The position numbers and the translations under genes were made by a program. Shown in pieces: positions 25,960 through 32,647 of a stretch of DNA of 35,105 nucleotides. The stretch comes from an uncultured Collinsella sp. (GTDB taxonomy: Bacteria; Actinomycetota; Coriobacteriia; Coriobacteriales; Coriobacteriaceae). A model generated the notes under the pieces. That model saw only the letters and a program-made list of their open reading frames with translations. It was not told the origin of the DNA and did not search any database. The stretch covers positions 1-35,105 of the forward strand of contig UQPY01000019.1 in NCBI GenBank assembly GCA_900542965.1, written 5' to 3'. How positions within the stretch are numbered: position 1 is the first letter of the stretch; the number at the start of each line of letters is the position of its first letter.

Positions 25960-26078
25960 GCATCGGCGCGTGCCTACAAGCCGTGCTCGGACGTCTGTCC
26001 CACGTCCGCGGCTTCGCGCTACACCCATTGATACACAGGGGCAAACCCGTGCCAAGGCCAGGGACCGCAAACGGTCAG

Positions 26079-26113
26079 TTTAAGCAGGTTTACACGCTTT
26101 ACCTGCAGGTTTA
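26079..26113. promoter_or_regulatory. GTTTA-box cluster, candidate LuxR operator of the amidohydrolase-MATE operon
   Basis: GCAGGTTTA is directly repeated at 26084-26092 and 26105-26113 (21 bp apart), and GCAGGT/ACCTGC (26084-26089, 26101-26106) forms a 23-bp dyad. Another GTTTA starts at 26079. Similar boxes occur upstream of the 7-TM LuxR genes at 27259-27285 and 33870-33915. This suggests binding by those regulators. Confidence 0.5.
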
Positions 26114-26195
26114 TTGTCTGAGATTATTACCGCTTCATTACGCCCAACGGTGTGGCCGCCCACACAGCAAGACCCGCATGCGAGGAAGAATGAGG

Positions 26196-27188
26196 CTAGG
26201 AACGCCAAAAGGTATCTATAAGGTCATCTCGGTTGGAGACGCCGCTTTTAACGTAGATGCGATGCAAGTGTGCCTTGACCGTGCCAGGGCTGATGACCAA
26301 CTCGCTGGCGATGTTTTGGGCGTCGTTGCCCTTCAGCACCAGCGTGAGCACCTCCTGCTCGCGCCGTGACAGCTTATGGGCGTCGGCATAAATCACCACA
26401 CGCGATGCGAGATCGTCCTCAGAGCTTGCGCTCTCGGCTGCCACGTCCTCATCGGCACGCGGATGACGGGCATACACACGCAGGATATGGCTAAACTGGC
26501 AAAAAAGCTGAGCCGCGCATACCACGAGCAGCACGTTTTCGGAGATATTGCGCTCGGACAGATACCACAAAAAGAGGCCGATGACGGGGTTTTGGGAGTC
26601 GGGGCGGCAGAACAAGATCATGTAGGTGTCCTCGGCGATCACGCAAAACACAAGAACGAAGGCCACCTTCCAAAAGAGCTTTGAGCGGTCGAGGTCGAGT
26701 TTCTCAACACGCGTGGCTCTGTACCGGTAATGCCAGGCGGCATAGGCAAGACATCCTACATTGCCCAGGTCACGCGTGAGCCAAAAGAGATACTGCTGCA
26801 TCTCTCCGGCAGCGCCGCTGCGAGGCACCAGCAGCAATTGCAAGATTGAAAACGGCACGATAGCGAGTACGAGCATGCGCGACGTCGGCCTTTTGCGCAA
26901 GCGCGCAAACATCCACAGTACCACGCAGGCATAGATGGCAATACCGAGCACGCAGCGCAGCAAGGGGTGCTGCAACGGCTCGCTAAAGGTAACAGCGTAG
27001 TCGTATTTGAGCCGATTGTACTCGTCAAAAAAGATGACTGACATATCGAGCATGTAGAGCAAAAAGCCCGCCGCGGCCACCAGGCTGTCGCGACGGCGCG
27101 TCATGAGCCAAACCACCAATGCCACGGCACTGGTCACCAGAGCCACACCCATGATAATCGTGGTGTAGATATAGAACGCGAAACTCAT
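26196..27188 (-). CDS. 7-TM membrane-anchored LuxR-type regulator
   Basis: A 330-residue one-component regulator. Seven hydrophobic helices fill residues 1-230 and a LuxR HTH fills about 265-328 (LSRREQEVLTLVLKGNDAQN, then IASELVISPGTVKAHLHRIY and VKSGVSNRDDL). It shares with the 34052-35017 regulator the conserved VIAEDTYMIL and YLSERNISENVL segments in helices 6-7, so the two are paralogs. The ATG at 27188 has GGGGAGG upstream. Known relative: AguR of lactic acid bacteria is a LuxR-type membrane sensor of agmatine. The ligand here is unknown; the adjacent amidohydrolase-MATE operon is the likely target. Confidence 0.9.
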   Translation of the reverse strand: MSFAFYIYTTIIMGVALVTSAVALVVWLMTRRRDSLVAAAGFLLYMLDMSVIFFDEYNRLKYDYAVTFSEPLQHPLLRCVLGIAIYACVVLWMFARLRKRPTSRMLVLAIVPFSILQLLLVPRSGAAGEMQQYLFWLTRDLGNVGCLAYAAWHYRYRATRVEKLDLDRSKLFWKVAFVLVFCVIAEDTYMILFCRPDSQNPVIGLFLWYLSERNISENVLLVVCAAQLFCQFSHILRVYARHPRADEDVAAESASSEDDLASRVVIYADAHKLSRREQEVLTLVLKGNDAQNIASELVISPGTVKAHLHRIYVKSGVSNRDDLIDTFWRS

Positions 27189-27258
27189 GCCCGCCTCCCC
27201 TGTCTAGATGCTGTGAGGATGTTGACAGATTCTTTGCCGCAAGATTAGACTCACCGAT

Positions 27259-27285
27259 TAAACGTACTGTATCGTTTAGATAAAC
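27259..27285. promoter_or_regulatory. TAAAC/GTTTA palindromes in the promoter of the 7-TM LuxR gene
   Basis: TAAACG (27259-27264) and CGTTTA (27273-27278) form a dyad, and GTTTAGATAAAC (27274-27285) forms a second overlapping one. They lie 71-97 bases upstream of the LuxR gene and 32-58 bases upstream of the small plus-strand gene, in the divergent region. Confidence 0.5.
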
Positions 27286-27316
27286 AAGCTGTGTCTCACC
27301 GATGAAAGGAGATGCC

Positions 27317-27508
27317 ATGACACCGATCGCTCCGCTCAAGATGCTCGTCGCGCCCGCCGCCAAGGCCATCACCCGACTCGGTTCTTCCATGACCTACGAC
27401 GATGTCCCCTGCGCCGTCGAGGCACGTTCGGACAGCTGCCCCTACCTGGGCCACGTCCCCTACTTTGCACCCAAGCTCGCATCTGATCCCGAGCAGCGTA
27501 AGCAGTAA
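27317..27508 (+). CDS. Small protein of unknown function, 63 residues
   Basis: An ATG at 27317 follows AAAGGAG at ideal spacing, and the frame runs 63 codons (MTPIAPLKMLVAPAAKAITR ... EARSDSCPYLGHVPYFAPKL ... PEQRKQ). It has two Cys residues (VPC and DSC), a hydrophobic, mildly amphipathic N-terminal stretch and a polar tail. I do not recognise a family. It is divergent from the 7-TM LuxR gene across 128 bp that hold TAAAC/GTTTA palindromes, so it may be a target of that regulator. The antisense frames here lack ribosome sites. Chance remains possible at this length. Confidence 0.5.
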   Translation: MTPIAPLKMLVAPAAKAITRLGSSMTYDDVPCAVEARSDSCPYLGHVPYFAPKLASDPEQRKQ

Positions 27509-27543
27509 TCCAAGATGCATCTAGCACCGCACAACTCGCGGCG

Positions 27544-28953
27544 CTACTGTTTTGGTGCAAAGCGACCTGTCCCCCTTGCGCCAACGCCGGGATTGTCGAT
27601 GCTGCGGCCGCGGCGCGATATGAGGCGCGAAACCTCGCCCAGCAACACGCCGATCACCACACCCATGAGGATCGGCAACTTTGACATCTCGGCGGGCGAG
27701 CTGTTAAGCGGCACGATTGTCGCAACAATCGAAAGCACGAGCTCTACCACCGGCACCGCAAGCGCTACCGCAAGCACCTTGCCCTCGAAGGGCGCGCGGA
27801 ACACACGTGGGCGGTCGTCGTATTTACGCAGGCGCCAAAACGCCGGGAACATCGGGATATAGCTCATGAGCAGAAAGACGACGTTCATCGAGAAGAAGAC
27901 CCAAAAGACGTCGGAACCTTCGCCCAGCGGAATCTGAAGTAGCAGCACCAAGCTGGCAAAACAACCGTTAATGAGTGCCGAGCCATTAGGCATGCCGGTC
28001 TTCTTGGACACCAGCGCAAAGGGGCGCGGCATGTTACCATGGCGCGCGGCATAGCTCGCCACGTTGTTGACGCCAAAGCTCCAACAGATCATGTTGGCAA
28101 ACAGCGTTACCAAAAAGGCCATGCCCACGACCATCGTCAGCGGGTGAGCGCGCCCCACCATGGCGGCAACCGCGTCCACAATGCCCGAATCGAGTGAAAG
28201 CTGCTCGGTGGGAACCGCGGCTCCAATACCGATGCCACAGATAATGTAGATCGCCGCGATGGCAACGCCACCGGCGGTAACCGCCTTGGGGATATCACGC
28301 GACGGGTTTTTCATCGTGCTGGCAAAGGTCGCGACCACCTCAAAGCCCATAAAATTGAAGAGGATGATCGAAAGATACGTCAGTGAGTTAGTGTCTCCCA
28401 GATCGGGGACAAAGGTCTTAAACGACATATCGTTGGCAAAGCCGTTGTTGCAGGCAAACCAGATGCCGACGATTCCCACCACGGCGGTAATGAGCACCTT
28501 GATGACGGCGCCGCCATCCATGACCCAATCGGCCTCGGCCACCGGCTGCATTGCCATGACCGTGACGCCCCACACAAAGGCAAGCTCGATGGCAATTCGG
28601 ACCCCGAGCGAAAACTCGACACCCCATACCGCATTGATGACACTGGGAAACATACAGGCGATGCTTGCCACCCACAGCGGAAAGTTGACCCAGTAGCACC
28701 AGGAGCAGCGGGCACCCCAACGGTCGCCCAAGCCCAGGCGAACCCAATCGTACAGGCCGCCCTCGGAATCGAACGCCGTACCCAGCTCGGCAACTACCAG
28801 GCCATAGGGAAGCAAAAACGTAGCGATAAGGAAAATCCACCAGAAGAACTGCACGTTACCCATGGCAGATGCCGGAGCGGCCGCCTCGATGGTAAAGACA
28901 ACGCAGATAACCGAGAGGATGACCTCGAACAGGGAGAACTTTTTACCTGCCAC
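27544..28953 (-). CDS. APC-family amino acid/polyamine permease, second paralog of the agmatine cluster
   Basis: A 469-residue permease with 12 predicted membrane helices. The N-terminal half (ILSVICVVFTIEAAAPASAM, then NVQFFWWIFLIATFLLPYGL and VVAELGTAF) is closely similar to the permease at 31075-32514, and the GFEVVATFASTMKNPSRDIP helix-6 segment is typical of the APC family. Its start is GTG at 28953 with GGGGGAG upstream; the 60-codon frame at 28943-29125 overlaps it by 11 bp. A terminator-like hairpin ends just before its ribosome site. In this position agmatine clusters of lactic acid bacteria have carbamate kinase. Substrate inferred: agmatine, putrescine or a related cation. Confidence 0.87.
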   Translation of the reverse strand: MAGKKFSLFEVILSVICVVFTIEAAAPASAMGNVQFFWWIFLIATFLLPYGLVVAELGTAFDSEGGLYDWVRLGLGDRWGARCSWCYWVNFPLWVASIACMFPSVINAVWGVEFSLGVRIAIELAFVWGVTVMAMQPVAEADWVMDGGAVIKVLITAVVGIVGIWFACNNGFANDMSFKTFVPDLGDTNSLTYLSIILFNFMGFEVVATFASTMKNPSRDIPKAVTAGGVAIAAIYIICGIGIGAAVPTEQLSLDSGIVDAVAAMVGRAHPLTMVVGMAFLVTLFANMICWSFGVNNVASYAARHGNMPRPFALVSKKTGMPNGSALINGCFASLVLLLQIPLGEGSDVFWVFFSMNVVFLLMSYIPMFPAFWRLRKYDDRPRVFRAPFEGKVLAVALAVPVVELVLSIVATIVPLNSSPAEMSKLPILMGVVIGVLLGEVSRLISRRGRSIDNPGVGARGTGRFAPKQ

Positions 28954-29125
28954 GGCACGCTCCCCCTACAGCAAAAAGGATGGCATCTGTACCGAAGGCG
29001 CAGCCCAAGGTAGGGTTACAGGCCGCGTCACCGGTGCAGGTGCCATCCCAAAGAGAAGAGAGGATGCAATTGTTGGACCAACGCTCGCGGAACAGGCGCG
29101 TGTAGATAACGATACGCTGGTACAT
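28943..29125 (-). CDS. Cys-rich 60-residue protein or leader peptide overlapping the permease start
   Basis: An ATG at 29125 follows AGGAG at five bases, and the frame runs 60 codons (MYQRIVIYTRLFRERW ... CILSSLWDGTCTGDAACN ... LGCAFGT ... GGACRGR) with five Cys in the last two thirds. Its TAA lies 11 bp inside the permease gene, so translation would be coupled. The coding stretch spans the hairpin 28978-29048, which ends in a U-run; translating ribosomes would open that hairpin. It could be a leader peptide, a genuine small protein, or a chance frame in a structured leader. I recognise no family. Confidence 0.45.
   Translation of the reverse strand: MYQRIVIYTRLFRERWSNNCILSSLWDGTCTGDAACNPTLGCAFGTDAILFAVGGACRGR
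28973..29048 (-). promoter_or_regulatory. Terminator-like leader structure (candidate attenuator/riboswitch) of the second permease
   Basis: GGATGGCATCTG (28978-28989) pairs with CAGGTGCCATCC (29037-29048), 12 bp with one wobble. An inner stem pairs GGCTGC with GCGGCC, and there is a CACCGGTG palindrome inside. On the minus strand the outer stem is followed at once by TTTTT (28973-28977) and, a few bases later, by the permease ribosome site. This geometry fits conditional termination in the leader. Confidence 0.6.
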
Positions 29126-29182
29126 AGATACTCCTATCAAAACGGTCGCGCTCGCAACCGGAAACTTTCGGCAATTGAAGAC

Positions 29183-29247
29183 GCGTCTGACCTGGGATAT
29201 TCAAGCGAACAATTGGCCTAACCCGCAATAAATCCCAGATCAGACGC
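29183..29247. repeat. 16-bp inverted repeat in the aguA2-permease spacer
   Basis: GCGTCTGACCTGGGAT (29183-29198) mirrors ATCCCAGATCAGACGC (29232-29247) at 15 of 16 positions, with a 33-base loop. It lies upstream of the 60-codon frame and may be part of the second permease's promoter or leader. No U-run follows. Confidence 0.5.
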
Positions 29248-29265
29248 GCACTCAATCAAAGAGGC

Positions 29266-29297
29266 GGGCACTCCGAAGTGGAGGCAACGGAGTGCCC
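29266..29297 (-). promoter_or_regulatory. 10-bp hairpin behind the aguA2 terminator
   Basis: GGGCACTCCG (29266-29275) pairs perfectly with CGGAGTGCCC (29288-29297). On the minus strand it follows the large stem at 29304-29399 directly and is followed by GCCTCTTTG, a weak U-run. It may be a second-line terminator. Confidence 0.5.
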
Positions 29298-29303
29298 AAA
29301 GAA

Positions 29304-29399
29304 AAACCCAGCCGACCAAGACATCAAGTGGCCAGACCATCAATGCCCCGAGATGGTCACGGTGCGATTCACCGACTGTCCGATTGATCGGCTGGGTTT
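29304..29399 (-). terminator. Long-loop terminator of the second agmatine deiminase gene
   Basis: AAACCCAGCCGA (29304-29315) pairs perfectly with TCGGCTGGGTTT (29388-29399), enclosing 72 bases. On the minus strand the stem is followed by TTCTTTGG, giving a TTTTTCTTT run with the stem end. It starts about 100 bases past the deiminase stop codon. The long loop is unusual for a simple terminator and may carry further structure. Confidence 0.6.
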
Positions 29400-29500
29400 C
29401 TGAGGTGCGGCAGATTCCCGTGAAAGAGGAGCGCCGCGTACTTTGTGGTACGCAAGCAACGAATGAACGGGAAGGTGCCGTGCCTCAGGAAGCCAGACAG

Positions 29501-30706
29501 TTACGCGGACGGCTCCTGCTGCGTGATGCAGTGGATGTTGCCGCCGCCGAAGACGACCTGCTCGGACTGAACGCCGACGCACTTGTAGACGCCCTCGCCC
29601 CAGACCTCGTCGTAGATCTTCTGGAGCGTGTCAACGGCCAGCTGGTCGTTCTCGTCGCCGTACTGCGGGACGATAACGCCGTGGTTGGTGACCAGGTAGT
29701 TCATGTAAGAGGCGATCAGCGGCTCGTCGGGGACGCGCGGCTCGGCGTTCTCGTCGGCGTCGATGGTGTCGCAGGAGGCCTGGTCCATGAACAGCGGGTT
29801 CACGGGCATGCAGAGCTTGTAGACCTTCATCTTGCGGCCCTTAGCGTCAACCGCGTTGGAGAGGGTCTCGTAAGCAGCGTGGCACTGATCATAGAACGGG
29901 TACTCGGGATCGTCGGTCCAGATGCAGGCCATGACGCCCGGGGCGATGAACGTAGCGACGTCATCGATGTGGCCGTTGGTCTCCTCGGGGTCGATGCCCT
30001 CCTTGACCCAGATGACCTTCTCGACACCCAGGTAATCCTTGAGGTGCTCGTCCATATAGGCGCGAAGCTCCTCGCTCCAGGGCTCAAACTTCTTGTGGTA
30101 CTTGGGCCAGATGGACTCGGGATCCTCTTCCTCCTCCAGAACCGCAGAGCAGGTGCGGCCCGGGGAAAGCAGGCACTGGTCGGTCACGACAAGGGTGCCC
30201 TCGCCGTCGACGGTGATGGAGCCGCCCTCGAGGATCATGTCATCGGGACGATAGCGGCGGCAGCCGGAGAGCTCAGCCATCTTGAGGGCGATCTGCTCGT
30301 CCTTGTCCCACGGGAAGTACAGGCCGTCGACGAGGCCGCCGTAGGCGTTGAAGTGCCAGTGGTTGGCGCGCTTCTCGCCCTTGCCGTTGATGACGTAGGT
30401 GGCGGCAGTGTCGCGGAACCAGGCGTCGTCGGTGGTCATCTCGATGACGGTGACGTTCTCGTCGTTCTCGAAGACGGCCTTGCAGTTGGCGTAGTCGACC
30501 TGGTTGGCGCACATATAGACCGGGGTGAACTCGGAGATGGCGCGGGCGATGGCGGCATACTGCTTCTGGGCCGGCTTGGCGCCGTGGGCCCAGGTGTCGG
30601 TGCGGTGGGGCCAGCCCATCCACACGCGATCCTGCGGGGCGAACTCGGCGGGCATGAAGAAGCCGTCGGCCTTGGGGGTGGACTCGGACTCGGTGATCGT
30701 ACGCAT
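29501..30706 (-). CDS. aguA: Agmatine deiminase (paralog 2, cluster copy)
   Basis: A 401-residue agmatine deiminase in the agmatine cluster, between the two permeases. Landmarks: MTTDDAWFRDTAATYVING, HWHFNAYGG, EGGSITVDGEGTLVVTDQCL, NGHIDDVATF and GGGNIHCITQQ with nucleophile Cys393. It is about 28 residues longer than paralog 1, mostly from an acidic insert after the Cys-rich turn (SPGRTCSAVLEEEEDPESIW). DTAA replaces the more usual DTGP or DPGP, and SPGRTC replaces the usual GRNP. The frame is open to 30871, but ATG at 30706 has GGAGG upstream and matches the family N-terminus. It may have drifted in substrate preference. Confidence 0.9.
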   Translation of the reverse strand: MRTITESESTPKADGFFMPAEFAPQDRVWMGWPHRTDTWAHGAKPAQKQYAAIARAISEFTPVYMCANQVDYANCKAVFENDENVTVIEMTTDDAWFRDTAATYVINGKGEKRANHWHFNAYGGLVDGLYFPWDKDEQIALKMAELSGCRRYRPDDMILEGGSITVDGEGTLVVTDQCLLSPGRTCSAVLEEEEDPESIWPKYHKKFEPWSEELRAYMDEHLKDYLGVEKVIWVKEGIDPEETNGHIDDVATFIAPGVMACIWTDDPEYPFYDQCHAAYETLSNAVDAKGRKMKVYKLCMPVNPLFMDQASCDTIDADENAEPRVPDEPLIASYMNYLVTNHGVIVPQYGDENDQLAVDTLQKIYDEVWGEGVYKCVGVQSEQVVFGGGNIHCITQQEPSA

Positions 30707-30735
30707 AAGATTTCCTCCAAATCGAACGATCGCTT

Positions 30736-30942
30736 GCTGCGGGCGGGTTACCCGCAGCCTAAAACCAAGAGATGGTAGGCGCCCGTTCCCCGGCAAAGGT
30801 CGGGGCGCCCGGTGCCGGTTTTCACGGAATCGCACCGGCAAGCGACGACGTAACCAAGTGCGCGGAGACAAAACGCACGAAGGATACGGAAGAGAGATTG
30901 GGGTGGGCGGTAGTTACCGGAGCTATCGCTCACACCCACCCC
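30736..30942 (-). promoter_or_regulatory. Run of GC-rich hairpins in the aguA2 leader
   Basis: Four stems lie in series: GCTGCGGG/CCCGCAGC (30736-30743, 30751-30758), GGCGCCC/GGGCGCC (30778-30784, 30803-30809), TGCCGGT/ACCGGCA (30813-30819, 30834-30840) and GGGGTGGG/CCCACCCC (30900-30907, 30935-30942, with an inner GCGGTAG/CTATCGC pair). None has a strong U-run. Together they form a densely folded leader before the deiminase ribosome site. Confidence 0.55.
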
Positions 30943-30957
30943 GGGGGAATGGTTATC

Positions 30958-31016
30958 AAAACTGTCGCTTGGGCACGCCTCCGAAGAGGCTAGAGTGCCC
31001 GGAGTCGGGAGCGACA
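30958..31016 (-). terminator. Rho-independent terminator after the first permease, UUCG tetraloop
   Basis: Three stacked stems: TGTCGCT/AGCGACA (30963-30969, 31010-31016), GGGCAC/GTGCCC (30971-30976, 30995-31000) and GCCTC/GAGGC (30977-30981, 30986-30990). On the minus strand the tip reads C-TTCG-G, a stable tetraloop, and GTTTT follows the stem (30958-30962). It lies between the permease and the second deiminase, so their transcripts are at least partly uncoupled. Confidence 0.75.
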
Positions 31017-31074
31017 AGCCCGACGAAGCGCGCGTTGGTACACGAGGAGGGTTGGAGCCCCAGAACCGGGTGCT

Positions 31075-32514
31075 CTAGTTCTCCTCGGCCTCGGCGGCCT
31101 CCTCAGCGAGACGCTGGGCTGCGAGCTCAGGGGTCAGACCCTTGTACTCGGTCTCGCGGCCCTTGGCGCTGACGACGCGGACGACCTCACCGATGAGCAC
31201 GAGCACGATGAAGATGACGATCATCGGGACCTTGTCGCCAATTTCAGCGGCGGAGAACGGTACCAGCGTTGCAACGATGGCAAGAACCAGCTCGATGCAG
31301 GGGATGGCCAGCATGACCTTCATCATGGCGCCCTTAAACGGGAACGTGAAGATGCGCTCACGGTTCGGGTCGTTCTTACGAAGGTTGAGGAATGCCGGGA
31401 ACATCGGGATGTAGGTGAGCAGCAGGAAGACGACGGAGGTGCCGAAGAGCATCCAGAAAACACCGTTGGAGATGGCGTCGATGGGAACCAGCTGCAAGCA
31501 CAGCACCAGGGAGGCAACGACAGCGTTGACCAGGTTGGCGCCGTTGGGCATGTCGTCCTCGGAGATCATCGAGGCGAAGACCTTGGGCATGTTGCCGTGC
31601 TCAGCAGCATAGCGGGCGACGGAGTTGACGCCGAAGGACCAGGCGGCCATGTTGGCGAACAGGGTGATCAGGAAGGCGATGCAGATGACCTTGAAGATCA
31701 TGGAGTCGCCCACCATGGTCTGGACTGCGACAATCATGCCATAGTCGGGGTCGATGGAATCGGCCGGCACAGCAGCGCCGATGCCAAAGCCAGCGAACAG
31801 GTAGATCACGGCGATGGACAGGCCACCGACGATGATAGCCTTGGGGATATCGCGAGCGGGATCGGCCATGTCGTCGGTCATGGTGCAGATGACCTCGAAG
31901 CCCATGAAGTTAAAGATGATGATCGACAGGTAGCCGAGAGCGTTGGTGTTGGTGAGCTCGGGCAGGAAGGTGGCAGCGGACATGTCGTTCGCAAAACCGT
32001 TCTCCATGGCATACCAAATGCCCAAAGCGCCAACGATAACGGCGACGGCGACCTTGATGATGGCGCCACCGTTAAGGACCCACTCGGAGTCGGCCGCCTT
32101 GGAGCGGCCCATGAGGTAGACGATCCACACAAAGGCAAGATCGATACCCATCTTGGCGATCAAGTTGAACTCGATGCCAAAGACCATGCCCAAAATGTCG
32201 GGGAACATGGTAGCCAGCGAGGCGATCCACAGCGGGTAGTTGACCCAGTAGTAGTACGAGATGCGGGCGCCCCATTTGTCGCCCAGGCCATCGCGTACCC
32301 AGTCGTAAATGCCGCCCTCGCCGTCATAGGTGGTACCGAGCTCGGCGACAACCATGCCGTAGGGAAGCAGGAAGGTCAGGATCAGGAAGATCCACCAGAA
32401 GAACTGCTGGTTGCCAATGGCGGCAGCAGGAGCGGCGGCCTCGCAAACGAAGACGACGCAGATGATGGTCGAAATGACCGTCAAGAAGGAAAGCTTTTTC
32501 TTTCCGTCGCTCAT
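31075..32514 (-). CDS. aguD: APC-family permease, likely agmatine/putrescine antiporter (AguD-like)
   Basis: A 479-residue permease with 12 predicted membrane helices (TIICVVFVCEAAAPAAAIGN, then FFWWIFLILTFLLPYGMVVA, and GFEVICTMTDDMADPARDIP in helix 6) and an acidic Glu/Ala-rich tail (AEEAAEAEEN). It lies directly after ptcA and before aguA, the position of the agmatine:putrescine antiporter AguD in lactic acid bacteria. The start ATG at 32514 has AAGGAG six bases upstream. A terminator with a UUCG loop follows. Function rests on context and family, not on recognised binding residues. A paralog is at 27544-28953. Confidence 0.88.
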   Translation of the reverse strand: MSDGKKKLSFLTVISTIICVVFVCEAAAPAAAIGNQQFFWWIFLILTFLLPYGMVVAELGTTYDGEGGIYDWVRDGLGDKWGARISYYYWVNYPLWIASLATMFPDILGMVFGIEFNLIAKMGIDLAFVWIVYLMGRSKAADSEWVLNGGAIIKVAVAVIVGALGIWYAMENGFANDMSAATFLPELTNTNALGYLSIIIFNFMGFEVICTMTDDMADPARDIPKAIIVGGLSIAVIYLFAGFGIGAAVPADSIDPDYGMIVAVQTMVGDSMIFKVICIAFLITLFANMAAWSFGVNSVARYAAEHGNMPKVFASMISEDDMPNGANLVNAVVASLVLCLQLVPIDAISNGVFWMLFGTSVVFLLLTYIPMFPAFLNLRKNDPNRERIFTFPFKGAMMKVMLAIPCIELVLAIVATLVPFSAAEIGDKVPMIVIFIVLVLIGEVVRVVSAKGRETEYKGLTPELAAQRLAEEAAEAEEN

Positions 32515-32545
32515 GATGAGCTCCTTCGCTCAGTCTTGGACAGAT

Positions 32546-32621
32546 CCGAGGCCCTAAGGTATTAAGGCAATTGCTTGGGCCTCGGTGAGCGGGCGACAGG
32601 AGACGAGCATCCGCCGCCCGC
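32546..32621 (-). promoter_or_regulatory. Two hairpins in the ptcA-permease spacer
   Basis: CCGAGGCCC (32546-32554) pairs with GGGCCTCGG (32577-32585), and GCGGGCG (32589-32595) with CGCCCGC (32615-32621). Neither has a U-run on the minus strand. They lie in the 133-bp gap between ptcA and the permease and may stabilise or process the joint mRNA. Confidence 0.5.
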
Positions 32622-32647
32622 AAACGTGCTTTTAGAAGCCTTGAGGC

